A stretch of DNA of 9,504 nucleotides from positions 1 to 9,504 of the forward strand of contig CALEMV010000092.1 in NCBI GenBank assembly GCA_937910655.1, written 5' to 3'. The position numbers and the translations under genes are program-made. A model generated the notes under the pieces. That model was not told the DNA's origin, made no database searches, and saw only the letters and a list, made by a program, of their open reading frames with translations. The stretch comes from an uncultured Solobacterium sp. Its GTDB lineage: Bacteria > Bacillota_I > Bacilli_A > Erysipelotrichales > Erysipelotrichaceae. Shown piece by piece: positions 1 to 6,577 of this stretch; positions within the stretch are counted from its first letter, which is position 1, and the number at the start of each line of letters is the position of its first letter.

Positions 1-620
1 ACATGTTTCATGATCGTAATTTCATCTTTACGTGCATAAATTGTAAGTTTGATTGTATTTTGAATTAAGAAGATCGCAAGTAACGTTAACGCAGCTACTA
101 GGATACTACCAAAACGGCGAATGGATGACATCGCATCAACCATATTCAATGTACTTTGGCCACCATAGTTAACACTATCAACCCCAGAAATCTTGTCGAT
201 CTCCTTAGCAATCTCTTCAAGATTTGCGCCATTCTTTGCTTCTACATAGTAGGCATCATGCATAGGGTTATCTGCCTTGAATGGTTCAAATACTGCTCTA
301 GTACGCTCATCCTCAAAACTATTGATGTAATATTTCAACTCATCATCTTTTGAAGAATAGGATACTCTTTCAACACCATCAATTGCCGAGATTGCTGTTT
401 CAATCTGCTTTAAGCTAGATGCAGATTCCGCATCATATGCCACCATAACAGAGATTTCGACAGAAGACTCTACTGAACGTGTAAATTGTTCTAAGTGATA
501 ACTTAATACCAAGAACAAACTAATAATCATTAATGTTACTGTAACTGCAATAGCACTCGAAAGAGACATTGCCCAGTGTCTACCAACACCACGGATACCT
601 TCACGAATTGGTCTAATCAT
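1..620 (-). CDS. ftsX: Cell division protein FtsX, N-terminal 206 codons (runs off left edge)
   Basis: Membrane subunit of the FtsEX complex, an ABC-type machine at the division site that in Gram-positive bacteria transmits ATP hydrolysis by FtsE to extracellular peptidoglycan hydrolases. Translating from ATG at 620-618 gives a protein starting MIRPIREGIRGVGRHW. A first membrane segment lies at about residues 19-40, an extracellular domain of roughly 125 residues follows, and a second membrane segment lies at about 170-190 (GSILVAALTLLAIFLIQNTI). The cytoplasmic turn after it (ARKDEITIMKH) is the typical FtsX segment, and the remaining membrane helices are outside the window. Family members are usually around 300 residues, so about a third is missing. 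The ATG overlaps the ftsE stop by 8 bases, and AAGGAGG at 638-632, inside ftsE, should drive coupled translation. Identity rests on topology and on FtsE next door. Confidence 0.93.
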   Translation of the reverse strand, partial: MIRPIREGIRGVGRHWAMSLSSAIAVTVTLMIISLFLVLSYHLEQFTRSVESSVEISVMVAYDAESASSLKQIETAISAIDGVERVSYSSKDDELKYYINSFEDERTRAVFEPFKADNPMHDAYYVEAKNGANLEEIAKEIDKISGVDSVNYGGQSTLNMVDAMSSIRRFGSILVAALTLLAIFLIQNTIKLTIYARKDEITIMKH

Positions 621-1302
621 GACGAACATAACCTCCTTCGGAACGGTCAGCCACAATGTGTCCTTGTTCCAAAACAATCGTACGCTTACGATACTTATTT
701 ACAAGCGTAATATCATGGGTAACCATCACAACGGTTGTACCATAACGTTGATTGATTTCCTGTAGTAAGTCCATAATCTCATCAGATTTTGCTGGGTCCA
801 AGTTACCAGTAGGCTCATCCGCAATCAAAACCTTAGGACGGTTGGCAATCGCACGTGCAATCGCTACACGCTGCTGTTGTCCACCAGATAATTCCTTTGG
901 AAAAGAATTGCCCTTTTCACTTAAGCCCACGACTTTCATCACTTCGGTTGTGCGCTTGCGAATCTGTGCCTTTTTCATACCAATTACTTCTAAGGCATAC
1001 GCAATATTTTCAAATACGGTTAAATGTGGCAACAATTTATAATCCTGGAATACAACACCGATATTACGGCGATAGATAGGAATCTGACGTTTAGATAATT
1101 CCCCAACATCAATACCGACAACTTTCACATTGCCTTTTGTACACATTTCTTCCGCATCCATCAACTTAATTAAAGTAGATTTACCAGAACCAGTTGGCCC
1201 AATGACGTAAACAAATTCGCCCTGATCAACTGATAAATTTATATCATACAGTGCATTCGTACCATTTTTATATCGTTTGTAAACATGGGTGCATTGAATC
1301 AT
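613..1302 (-). CDS. ftsE: Cell division ATP-binding protein FtsE
   Basis: ATPase of the FtsEX division complex, bound to the inner face of the membrane through FtsX. The 229 residues match the usual FtsE length. All ABC motifs are intact: Walker A GPTGSGKS (35-42), Q-loop Gln86 in VVFQDYKLLP, signature LSGGQQQR (138-145), Walker B VLIADE (158-163) with catalytic Glu163, D-loop NLD, and switch His196. FQDYKLLPHLTVFENI after the Q-loop is characteristic of FtsE as opposed to transport ATPases. The start at 1302 is supported by AAGGAGG at 1316-1310. It overlaps ftsX by 8 bases and forms a two-gene operon with it. An extended -10 element at 1347-1339 probably starts the transcript, although readthrough from the yitT-like gene 52 bases upstream is possible since no terminator is seen between them. 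Confidence 0.97.
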   Translation of the reverse strand: MIQCTHVYKRYKNGTNALYDINLSVDQGEFVYVIGPTGSGKSTLIKLMDAEEMCTKGNVKVVGIDVGELSKRQIPIYRRNIGVVFQDYKLLPHLTVFENIAYALEVIGMKKAQIRKRTTEVMKVVGLSEKGNSFPKELSGGQQQRVAIARAIANRPKVLIADEPTGNLDPAKSDEIMDLLQEINQRYGTTVVMVTHDITLVNKYRKRTIVLEQGHIVADRSEGGYVRHD

Positions 1303-1338
1303 AAGGGTACCTCCTTACTTGTGAAATCCTGCGCAATA

Positions 1339-1347
1339 ATTTTATCA
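1339..1347 (-). promoter_or_regulatory. Extended -10 element upstream of ftsEX
   Basis: On the minus strand the bases read TGATAAAAT, a TG-n-TAAAAT extended -10. The predicted start of transcription near 1333 leaves a leader of about 30 bases that contains the ftsE ribosome binding site. No convincing -35 hexamer lies 17 bases upstream, which is common for extended -10 promoters. Confidence 0.5.
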
Positions 1348-1354
1348 CATTCTG

Positions 1355-2209
1355 TTAAATATTGGATGAAGCGTAAGTGAAACCTTCACCATGCATATCA
1401 GAAGCATCGTTTGTAATTACGAATGCTTTTGGATCAATTCGATTAATTAATGAGATCAAACTTGCATATTGGCGTGTTGATACAACGACCAACACAACAT
1501 TCTTCGTTGCACTGTTGAATCCACCACGACCATCTAAAATCGTAACACCACGATTGAGCTCCTGATAGATTGCATCTCGTAATTCTTCCCAATGACTAGA
1601 AATAATATGTACAGACTTGGCATTGGCACCTTGTCCAGCACTCAGCACCTTTCCAATCGCAAAGCCAGACGCAAACACGGACACTAGACCAAGCAGTGCA
1701 GAGTTAATGCCATACGCCGCAATACCTAATCCAACCGTTAAAGTATCAATAATAATAACCAAAACCGAAATTTGTACACCTGTAAACTTATGTAAAATCA
1801 AGGCCGGTATATCCATACCACCTGTACTCGACCCAGCTCTCATCACAATACCAATACCAGTACCACCAAGGAGTCCTGCATATAAAGCAGCTAGTATTGG
1901 ATCAACAGTGATTGGATTTGGAACCTTAATCAGTAAGTTGTTAAATACTGGATAGGCAAGTGAAGACAACATCGTTGTTAAAGCAAATTCCTTACCAAGG
2001 ATAAATGCCCCTAAAATTAGGAAGCCAATCACTGCCGAGTTAGCAAACAAGGTCTTATCTATATGGAAGAATGGCTCAAAGGCAACCGCAAGACCAGCGA
2101 CGCCACCGGAAAGAATATTGTACGGTAAAATAAAAAATTCTACTGACATAGACAATAAGAACGTTCCAGCTAAAACCATCAAAAAATTGATTACACTTTT
2201 CTTATTCAT
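1355..2209 (-). CDS. YitT family membrane protein with C-terminal DUF2179 domain
   Basis: Integral membrane protein of the YitT/DUF161 family, 284 residues, the usual family length; the molecular function of the family is not established. The N-terminal two thirds hold five or six hydrophobic segments, with family motifs NILSGGVAGLAVA (31-43) and GGTGIGIVMRAGSSTGGMD (115-133). The C-terminal part (about 200-284) is a soluble cytoplasmic DUF2179 domain with GVTILDGRGGF (221-231) and an NDASDMHGEGF end (267-277). The reading frame stays open to 2299, but the family alignment begins near MNKKSVINFL, and the longer form would read through a strong -10 box and into the divergent VanZ-like gene. 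The chosen ATG at 2209 has no ribosome binding site in front of it; see the near-leaderless finding. Many Bacillota carry several paralogues, so no gene symbol is given. Confidence 0.9.
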   Translation of the reverse strand: MNKKSVINFLMVLAGTFLLSMSVEFFILPYNILSGGVAGLAVAFEPFFHIDKTLFANSAVIGFLILGAFILGKEFALTTMLSSLAYPVFNNLLIKVPNPITVDPILAALYAGLLGGTGIGIVMRAGSSTGGMDIPALILHKFTGVQISVLVIIIDTLTVGLGIAAYGINSALLGLVSVFASGFAIGKVLSAGQGANAKSVHIISSHWEELRDAIYQELNRGVTILDGRGGFNSATKNVVLVVVSTRQYASLISLINRIDPKAFVITNDASDMHGEGFTYASSNI

Positions 2210-2216
2210 GGAAGGT

Positions 2217-2227
2217 ATTATATCATA
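2217..2227 (-). promoter_or_regulatory. Extended -10 promoter of the yitT-like gene, nearly touching its start codon
   Basis: The minus strand reads TATGATATAAT, that is TATG-A-TATAAT, a perfect consensus -10 with the upstream TG extension. Only 7 bases (ACCTTCC) separate it from the ATG at 2209, so transcription should begin at or within a base or two of the start codon. The same bases read TATTAT at 2216-2221 on the plus strand and could contribute to a divergent promoter for the VanZ-like gene. Confidence 0.6.
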
Positions 2228-2252
2228 GGTACTACGATATGGAGAATGGCTA

Positions 2253-2696
2253 ATGAAAGATAACCGTATAAAAAACATCATCCTTTGGACTATCGTCATT
2301 GCATATACACTTTGGATATTTCATAACTCAGCACAAACTGGAAAAGTCTCCGCAAATCTGAGTCAAACTTTAAGCTATCGTATCTATGATTCTTTACAAT
2401 TCCTACATTTCATACCATTCCAATTATTCCATACACTCATTCGTAAATTTGCCCACTTTAGCGAATACGCTCTACTTGGCATCTTGGTATCTACAATCAG
2501 TTCACATACCATTCAAGAGCGCAAACAAAAGATGATCATTATCCTATGGGTGGTGTTAACACCGATAATCGATGAAGGCATTCAATACTTTACACCTGGA
2601 AGATCTGCCGAATTACGTGACTGTTTCATCGACATGTGTGGATACAGCTTCGGATTTCTAATCACATATCTCATAAAAAAGTGGAAAACCAAATAA
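2253..2696 (+). CDS. VanZ-like family membrane protein
   Basis: Small integral membrane protein (147 residues) of the VanZ-like family. VanZ itself gives low-level teicoplanin resistance, but most relatives have no known role and should not be read as resistance genes. Visible family motifs are IFHNSAQTG (22-30) after the first membrane helix, RKFAHFSEYALLG (64-76) entering the second, and DEGIQYFTPGRSAELRDCFID (107-127), split around the conserved Asp-Glu, PGR and Asp positions, followed by a last helix ending in a basic tail. About four membrane segments are predicted. GGAG at 2241-2244 lies 8 bases before the ATG. It is transcribed away from the yitT-like gene with 43 bases between their starts, and converges on ybaK with a shared terminator. 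It appears to be a single-gene unit. Confidence 0.88.
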   Translation: MKDNRIKNIILWTIVIAYTLWIFHNSAQTGKVSANLSQTLSYRIYDSLQFLHFIPFQLFHTLIRKFAHFSEYALLGILVSTISSHTIQERKQKMIIILWVVLTPIIDEGIQYFTPGRSAELRDCFIDMCGYSFGFLITYLIKKWKTK

Positions 2697-2709
2697 GTTC
2701 TCCGCTTTT
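2677..2709. terminator. Probable bidirectional terminator between vanZ-like and ybaK
   Basis: An imperfect 13-base-pair stem pairs AAAAGTGGAAAAC (2677-2689) with GTTCTCCGCTTTT (2697-2709) around a 7-base loop, with one G-U wobble and one A-C mismatch. On the plus strand the stem ends in a T-rich run (CTTTTCTTTATT). On the minus strand it ends in six T residues (2680-2675). It covers the VanZ-like stop codon and begins 3 bases past the ybaK stop, so it can serve both convergent genes. Confidence 0.7.
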
Positions 2710-2711
2710 CT

Positions 2712-3194
2712 TTATTGTGTTAAACCTGCAACTTTACCTTCTGTGATCTTGATAATATCATCAGGCGCAATTTCAATCTGTGTTCCCACTTTACCACCTG
2801 AGACAAGAATTGTATCAAACAATACGATTGTTTCATCATAAACTGTCACAAATAATTTCTTCATCCCTATTGGTGAACATCCACCATGGACATAACCAGT
2901 TGTCTTTAACAGTTCCTTCTGCGGTAACATCGCTACACTCTTTGCACCAACTGCACGTGCACAAGCCTTTAAATCTAGTTTCTCTTTTACTGGAATTACA
3001 AATACATAATGATTTCCATCATCACCTTTTGTAACTAGTGTCTTAAAGACTTGTTCTGGATCTTCTCCGCACTTTTGTGCAACCGATACGCCATCTATCA
3101 AATCATCACTTACATCATAGGTATGTTCCTGATACGTAATTCCTTCTGTATCCAAAATACGCATCACATTTGTCTTTACTTCTTTTTTTGCCAT
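2712..3194 (-). CDS. ybaK: Cys-tRNA(Pro)/Cys-tRNA(Cys) deacylase, YbaK/EbsC family
   Basis: Cytoplasmic trans-editing enzyme family that hydrolyses Cys-tRNA(Pro) formed when prolyl-tRNA synthetase mischarges cysteine. The 160 residues are a full-length YbaK/ProX domain. Lys51 in QVFKTLVTKG corresponds to the lysine required in characterised YbaK proteins. The glycine loop GGCSPIG (104-110) and VSGGKVGTQIEI (131-142) mark the substrate pocket and separate it from the INS/ProX editing domains. The ATG at 3194 is preceded by GAGGTA at 3206-3201. A TAAAAT box at 3218-3213 would place the transcript start almost on the ribosome binding site. The gene diverges from tcdA with 99 bases between start codons and shares a terminator with the VanZ-like gene. 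Family assignment is firm; exact tRNA specificity is inferred. Confidence 0.93.
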   Translation of the reverse strand: MAKKEVKTNVMRILDTEGITYQEHTYDVSDDLIDGVSVAQKCGEDPEQVFKTLVTKGDDGNHYVFVIPVKEKLDLKACARAVGAKSVAMLPQKELLKTTGYVHGGCSPIGMKKLFVTVYDETIVLFDTILVSGGKVGTQIEIAPDDIIKITEGKVAGLTQ

Positions 3195-3212
3195 ATTTTT
3201 TACCTCGCCACT

Positions 3213-3218
3213 ATTTTA
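3213..3218 (-). promoter_or_regulatory. Candidate -10 box for ybaK
   Basis: The minus strand reads TAAAAT here, about 18 bases upstream of the ybaK start codon. The expected transcript start, near 3206, coincides with the GAGG ribosome binding site, giving a very short leader. There is no good -35 match, so confidence is limited. Confidence 0.35.
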
Positions 3219-3269
3219 CACCAATTTATAAATCACTGCAGATACGTTCCATCCATATCAAATTTACGT

Positions 3270-3275
3270 TACAAT
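3270..3275 (+). promoter_or_regulatory. Candidate -10 box for tcdA
   Basis: TACAAT lies 18 bases upstream of the tcdA ATG and would start transcription near 3282, directly in front of GAGG at 3283-3286. The -35 position (around 3247-3252) matches the consensus poorly. Confidence 0.4.
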
Positions 3276-3293
3276 AAACTGCGAGGTATAAAC

Positions 3294-4031
3294 ATGATCA
3301 ATCGTTTTTCTAGAACACAACGCGTCATCGGAAGAGACGCACTACATAAGATCCAACAAGCACACGTCATCGTATTCGGTGTTGGTGGAGTTGGTGGATA
3401 CGCCATTGAGGCTTTAGCACGCAGTGGAATTGGTAAAATCGATATTGTCGACCACGATACAGTTTCACTCACCAATATCAACCGACAACTCATCGCAACT
3501 GACGCAACCATCGACCAATACAAAGTAGACGTAATGAAAGAGCGCATCCACACAATCAGTCCAGACACGGTTGTGAACTCTCTACCTATCTTCTATTTAC
3601 CAGAAACTAAAGGCCAATTTGATTTTAGCCAATACGACTATATTATCGATGCGATCGATAATGTTACCGCTAAAATTGACCTTATTGTAACAGCGAAGAG
3701 TTTAGGTGTTCCTATCATCTCTGCGATGGGTTGTGGCAATCGCTTTGATCCAACAAGAGTTCGTATCATGGATATCTATGACACAAAAAATGACCCACTT
3801 GCAAAAGTCATGCGCCATGAATTACGTGCACGTAACATTAAAGACTTACAAGTTTGTTGTTCAACAGAAGCACCTATCAAACCGATTGAATATCCAGATG
3901 AAGAACAAGAAAAAGCAGTGAAATGGAGTATTCCAGGTTCCACTGCCTTCGTGCCACCGGTTGCGGGTATTACATTAGCTGCCGAAGTTGTTCGACAGAT
4001 TACAAATTTTGACCCAAACAATCGCAAGTAA
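3294..4031 (+). CDS. tcdA: tRNA threonylcarbamoyladenosine dehydratase (TcdA/CsdL, ThiF-E1 superfamily)
   Basis: ATP-dependent enzyme that converts t6A37 in ANN-decoding tRNAs to its cyclic form ct6A by activating the threonyl carboxylate. The 245 residues carry the E1-like Rossmann motif GVGGVGG (29-35), the acidic pair D53/D55 in IVDHDTVSLTNINRQ with the adenylate-contacting Asn and Arg, DAIDN (119-123), and SAMGCGNRFDP (143-153), which is typical of TcdA as opposed to ThiF/MoeB. The zinc-type double CxxC pattern of ThiF/MoeB is not apparent; only a Cys-Cys pair occurs at 188-189 (CCSTE). The frame is open back to 3051, but that extension runs across the divergent ybaK gene. The chosen ATG has GAGGT at 3283-3287 and begins at the conserved MINRFSRTQRVIG. 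A tight hairpin terminator overlaps the stop codon. Confidence 0.94.
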   Translation: MINRFSRTQRVIGRDALHKIQQAHVIVFGVGGVGGYAIEALARSGIGKIDIVDHDTVSLTNINRQLIATDATIDQYKVDVMKERIHTISPDTVVNSLPIFYLPETKGQFDFSQYDYIIDAIDNVTAKIDLIVTAKSLGVPIISAMGCGNRFDPTRVRIMDIYDTKNDPLAKVMRHELRARNIKDLQVCCSTEAPIKPIEYPDEEQEKAVKWSIPGSTAFVPPVAGITLAAEVVRQITNFDPNNRK

Positions 4032-4050
4032 CGAAAGTTACTTGTTTTTT
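4025..4050 (+). terminator. Rho-independent terminator of tcdA
   Basis: A perfect 8-base-pair stem, CAAGTAAC (4025-4032) with GTTACTTG (4037-4044), closes a GAAA tetraloop and is followed by six T residues (4045-4050). The tcdA stop codon lies inside the left arm. The T-run reaches into the stop codon of the convergent yqeY gene. On the minus strand the hairpin has no following T-run, so it should act only rightward. Confidence 0.92.
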
Positions 4051-4495
4051 AATGCAAGATTGTACTAAGAATCCGGTTAACCGTCTTACCGTCTGTTTGA
4101 CCCTTATACTTATCAAGAATCTCTCTCATCACAGGACCCTGATTACGCTTAAGAGGTTCTAAGCCCTTTTCTTGTAAGATTCCTTCAATAATCTGATGAA
4201 TCTCTTCTTCTGTTAACTGCTTTGGTAAATAGGAAGAAAGTAATACCAACTTCTTTTGAGCCTCTTCCTTTAAATCTTCACGATTTTCAGGAATACTCTC
4301 AATCGTTTCATTTGTCTGCTTAATCTCACGTTGAATATACGCTAGCTCATCATTCTTCTCTAACGTATGACCAGCTTCCTTCTCCGCAAGTGTAATTGCG
4401 GCAATCACAAGGCTCAACACACCCTTGGTTAGAGTGTCATGTTCCTTCATTGCCTTCATATTATCTCTTCGTAATTGTAATAATAGTTCACCCAT
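4049..4495 (-). CDS. yqeY: GatB/YqeY domain-containing protein
   Basis: Stand-alone YqeY protein of 148 residues, the usual length. The family matches the C-terminal helical tail of GatB, the amidotransferase subunit that contacts tRNA in the Glu-tRNA(Gln)/Asp-tRNA(Asn) pathway; the role of the free-standing form is unknown. Typical features run in order: an N-terminal helix with LRRDNMKAMKEHD (8-20), a charged helical middle including YIQREIKQTNETIE, the conserved LSSYLPKQLTEEEI segment, and the C-terminal MREILDKYKGQTDGKTVNRIL, which contains the YqeY KG-x-x-DGK-x-VN hallmark. The start at 4495 has a strong AGGAGGT at 4509-4503. It converges on tcdA with 17 bases between stop codons and diverges from the ATP-grasp gene. 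No terminator with a T-run is visible beyond its own stop. Confidence 0.93.
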   Translation of the reverse strand: MGELLLQLRRDNMKAMKEHDTLTKGVLSLVIAAITLAEKEAGHTLEKNDELAYIQREIKQTNETIESIPENREDLKEEAQKKLVLLSSYLPKQLTEEEIHQIIEGILQEKGLEPLKRNQGPVMREILDKYKGQTDGKTVNRILSTILH

Positions 4496-4515
4496 TTTAA
4501 ATACCTCCTGTTTCT

Positions 4516-4521
4516 ATTATA
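4516..4521 (-). promoter_or_regulatory. -10 box of yqeY
   Basis: Consensus TATAAT on the minus strand, 20 bases before the yqeY ATG and 6 bases before its AGGAGG. There is no clear -35 at 17 bases. Transcription would diverge from the ATP-grasp gene. Confidence 0.5.
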
Positions 4522-4572
4522 GACTTTCTAGCGAAAAAGTATGCTGGTTCTTCATCTTTATACCCTAAAATA

Positions 4573-4581
4573 TGCTAAAAT
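4573..4581 (+). promoter_or_regulatory. Extended -10 element of the ATP-grasp/hydrolase operon
   Basis: TG-C-TAAAAT (within TATGCTAAAAT) fits an extended -10. The transcript would begin near 4588 and leave a leader of about 16 bases that includes AGGTG at 4593-4597. Confidence 0.45.
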
Positions 4582-4603
4582 CATCACGAAGCAGGTGAAT
4601 ATT

Positions 4604-5833
4604 ATGCAAAAAAACTTTATCTTTATCTCCCCTAATTTTCCTAAGACGTATTATCAATTCCCACTTGCCTGGAAACAATTAGGTGGCCGTTCTCTCGCAA
4701 TCAGTGACGCAAATTATAACTCTTTAAGTGATGTACAAAAGTCAGCTTTTGATGATTACTATCAAGTAAGTTCTCTAGAGAACTATGATGAGGTATATCG
4801 TGCTGTCGCATGGTTTGCACATCGTTATGGCAAGATTGACTGGTTAGAGTCCAATAATGAGTATTGGTTATTTCAAGACGCAAAACTACGTCAGGATTTT
4901 AATATTACCACTGGTGATAAAGCAGATGATGTTGTGCATTATAAGCTAAAGTCTGAAATGAAAGCATACTATCACAAGGCAAATGTGCCAACCGCACGCT
5001 ATCATATCGTATCCACTTTAGAAGCTGGTAAAGAGTTTATTTCTAAAGTGGGTTATCCAGTTGTAGTAAAGCCTAACAATGGTGTAGGTTCTAGCGCAAC
5101 TTGGAAGATTTGTAATGACAGCGAACTTGAAGACTTCTATAAAATTCAACTACCACATGAATATATCATGGAAGAATATATCCCAGGATACATCTTGTCA
5201 TTTGATGGCATCGTAGATGAAAACAATAAGATTATTTACCGTACATGCCACGTATTCCCAAACCCAGTTATGGAAATTGTAAATGGAAAGACAGACTGTA
5301 TCTTCTGGAATGAAATTGAAATACCAAAAGACCTTAACCAGATGGGTGAACGACTTATCCATGCCTTCAACCTTCGTTCACGTTTCTTCCATACGGAGTA
5401 TTTCCGTATGACAGAAGATAAAGAAGGACTTGGTAAGAAAGGTGATTTAATCGGTCTCGAAGTGAACATGCGTCCACCAGGTGGATACATGACAGACATG
5501 ATTAACTACTCACAAGACATAAATATCTACATGATTTATGCAAAGATGTGCATGCATGTACAAAATATCGTATCCCCACACCCTATCTATCACTGTGTGC
5601 ACGTAGGTAAACGTGATGGTAGCCACTACGCACATTCTGGCCTCGAAATATTCCAACGCTTTGGCGCAAACATCGTCATGCATGAAAGAATGCCACAAGT
5701 GTTAGATGCGGCTATGGGTAATGAATTCTACGTTGCCCGCTTTAAAACAATGAAAGAACTACATGAGTTTGTTGATTTTGTGACGGAAAAGGAAGTGAAG
5801 CCACATGCAGATAAACTACCACAAGAGCTATAG
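4604..5833 (+). CDS. ATP-grasp ligase of unknown substrate
   Basis: Predicted cytoplasmic ATP-grasp enzyme of 409 residues; this fold joins a carboxylate to an amine, thiol or similar acceptor through an acyl-phosphate. Residues 1-100 look like the pre-ATP-grasp alpha/beta domain (FIFISPNFP, ending in LESNNEYW). Nucleotide-binding elements follow: VVVKPNNGVGSS (153-164) with a lysine and flexible glycine loop, and EEYIPGYILSFDG (190-202). The magnesium-binding end holds Glu265 in FFHTEYF and E286/N288 in LEVNMRPPGG. The fold is closest to the carbamoyl-phosphate synthetase/biotin carboxylase-like group, but no substrate domain is recognisable. The ATG at 4604 has AGGTG 6 bases upstream and begins at the first beta strand; an in-frame start at 4541 lies before the promoter. 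The last 29 bases overlap the hydrolase gene, so both products probably act in one pathway. Confidence 0.85.
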   Translation: MQKNFIFISPNFPKTYYQFPLAWKQLGGRSLAISDANYNSLSDVQKSAFDDYYQVSSLENYDEVYRAVAWFAHRYGKIDWLESNNEYWLFQDAKLRQDFNITTGDKADDVVHYKLKSEMKAYYHKANVPTARYHIVSTLEAGKEFISKVGYPVVVKPNNGVGSSATWKICNDSELEDFYKIQLPHEYIMEEYIPGYILSFDGIVDENNKIIYRTCHVFPNPVMEIVNGKTDCIFWNEIEIPKDLNQMGERLIHAFNLRSRFFHTEYFRMTEDKEGLGKKGDLIGLEVNMRPPGGYMTDMINYSQDINIYMIYAKMCMHVQNIVSPHPIYHCVHVGKRDGSHYAHSGLEIFQRFGANIVMHERMPQVLDAAMGNEFYVARFKTMKELHEFVDFVTEKEVKPHADKLPQEL

Positions 5834-6566
5834 TTACCATCTAAATCGTGATATGGAATTCAAGGTTTTTGGTCATGCAGGTATTGTGCTACTTGCCTTT
5901 CCATCCCAAGATGGAAGATTCTATGACTATGAAAACCGCAACTTAATTCAATCTATTTCCTACCAGATTGACCAAGGTAAAGTCATGGTGTTATGCTGTG
6001 ACTCTATTGATGGAGAATCATGGTCTGCAGAATGGAAAAACATCAATGATCGCATCAGTGCGCATGAAGCATATTTCAATTACATTCACCAAGAACTATT
6101 ACCACTATTCCGTGATTTATATCATAACCAAAGAGAAAGTAAAGTTTATACGACTGGCTGCTCACTAGGTGCTTACCACGCATTAAATATCTTGTTCCGT
6201 ATGCCAGACTTATTTGCAGGATGTATCTGCTTATCTGGAGTCTATAGCACTTACCCATTCTTTGGCTCCTACAGCAATGAAATCATCTACCAAAACTCCC
6301 CAAATGACTTTATCAACGGTATGCACTATGATCATCCATATGTCGAAAAATACCGTCAAAAGCAGATATACATCTGTTGTGGACAGGGTGCTTGGGAACA
6401 CCCAATGTTAGAGGATACTCGTCGCTTAGAAGAACTACTTAAATATAAGAATATTCCTGCTCATGTTGAGTACTGGGGATTTGACGTCAGCCATGATTGG
6501 CCATGGTGGGAAAAGCAATTTCCATACTATGTAAACCAGTTAATTAACACACAATCAAACAATTAA
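5805..6566 (+). CDS. Alpha/beta-hydrolase, putative esterase (PF00756-like)
   Basis: Predicted cytoplasmic serine hydrolase of 253 residues with no signal peptide. The N-terminal YHLNRDMEFKVFGHAG followed by LAFPSQDGRF is the pattern of the esterase D-like family. The nucleophile elbow is GCSLGAYHA (118-126) with Ser120. The general base is most likely His230 in DVSHDWPWW, and Glu198 or Asp204 near GQGAWEHP is the probable acid. The ATG at 5805 lies inside the ATP-grasp gene and is preceded by GGAAG at 5791-5795. A later ATG at 5853 has no ribosome binding site and would remove the conserved N-terminus. The gene is cotranscribed with the ATP-grasp ligase, and no terminator separates it from the tRNA gene 50 bases downstream. 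Whether it cleaves the ligase product, supplies its substrate or acts as a transferase cannot be read from the sequence. Confidence 0.87.
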   Translation: MQINYHKSYSYHLNRDMEFKVFGHAGIVLLAFPSQDGRFYDYENRNLIQSISYQIDQGKVMVLCCDSIDGESWSAEWKNINDRISAHEAYFNYIHQELLPLFRDLYHNQRESKVYTTGCSLGAYHALNILFRMPDLFAGCICLSGVYSTYPFFGSYSNEIIYQNSPNDFINGMHYDHPYVEKYRQKQIYICCGQGAWEHPMLEDTRRLEELLKYKNIPAHVEYWGFDVSHDWPWWEKQFPYYVNQLINTQSNN

Positions 6567-6577
6567 TCATTTTATGC

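Noticed and set aside
752..1079. Two plus-strand open frames opposite ftsE
   Set aside because: They are antisense to a fully conserved ABC ATPase and show no protein family features or ribosome binding sites.
1320..1350. Weak inverted repeat GTGAAA...TTTATCAC between the yitT-like gene and ftsE
   Set aside because: The stem is short, needs a bulge, has a large loop and is not followed by a T-run on the minus strand; it overlaps the ftsE -10 element and is not a credible terminator.
2210..2299. A 30-codon N-terminal extension of the yitT-like protein
   Set aside because: It would translate across the -10 box and overlap the divergent VanZ-like gene, has no ribosome binding site, and is not expected from the family.
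2253..2696. Glycopeptide resistance gene vanZ
   Set aside because: Only the broad VanZ-like family is supported. No other van gene is nearby, and the family is widespread in susceptible bacteria.
3051..3293. An upstream extension of tcdA by 81 codons
   Set aside because: It runs antisense to the start of ybaK and lies upstream of the proper ribosome binding site; the family begins near MINRFSRTQ.
4541..4603. A longer start for the ATP-grasp protein
   Set aside because: The extra 21 codons contain the predicted -10 element and lack a Shine-Dalgarno sequence, whereas the ATG at 4604 has one.
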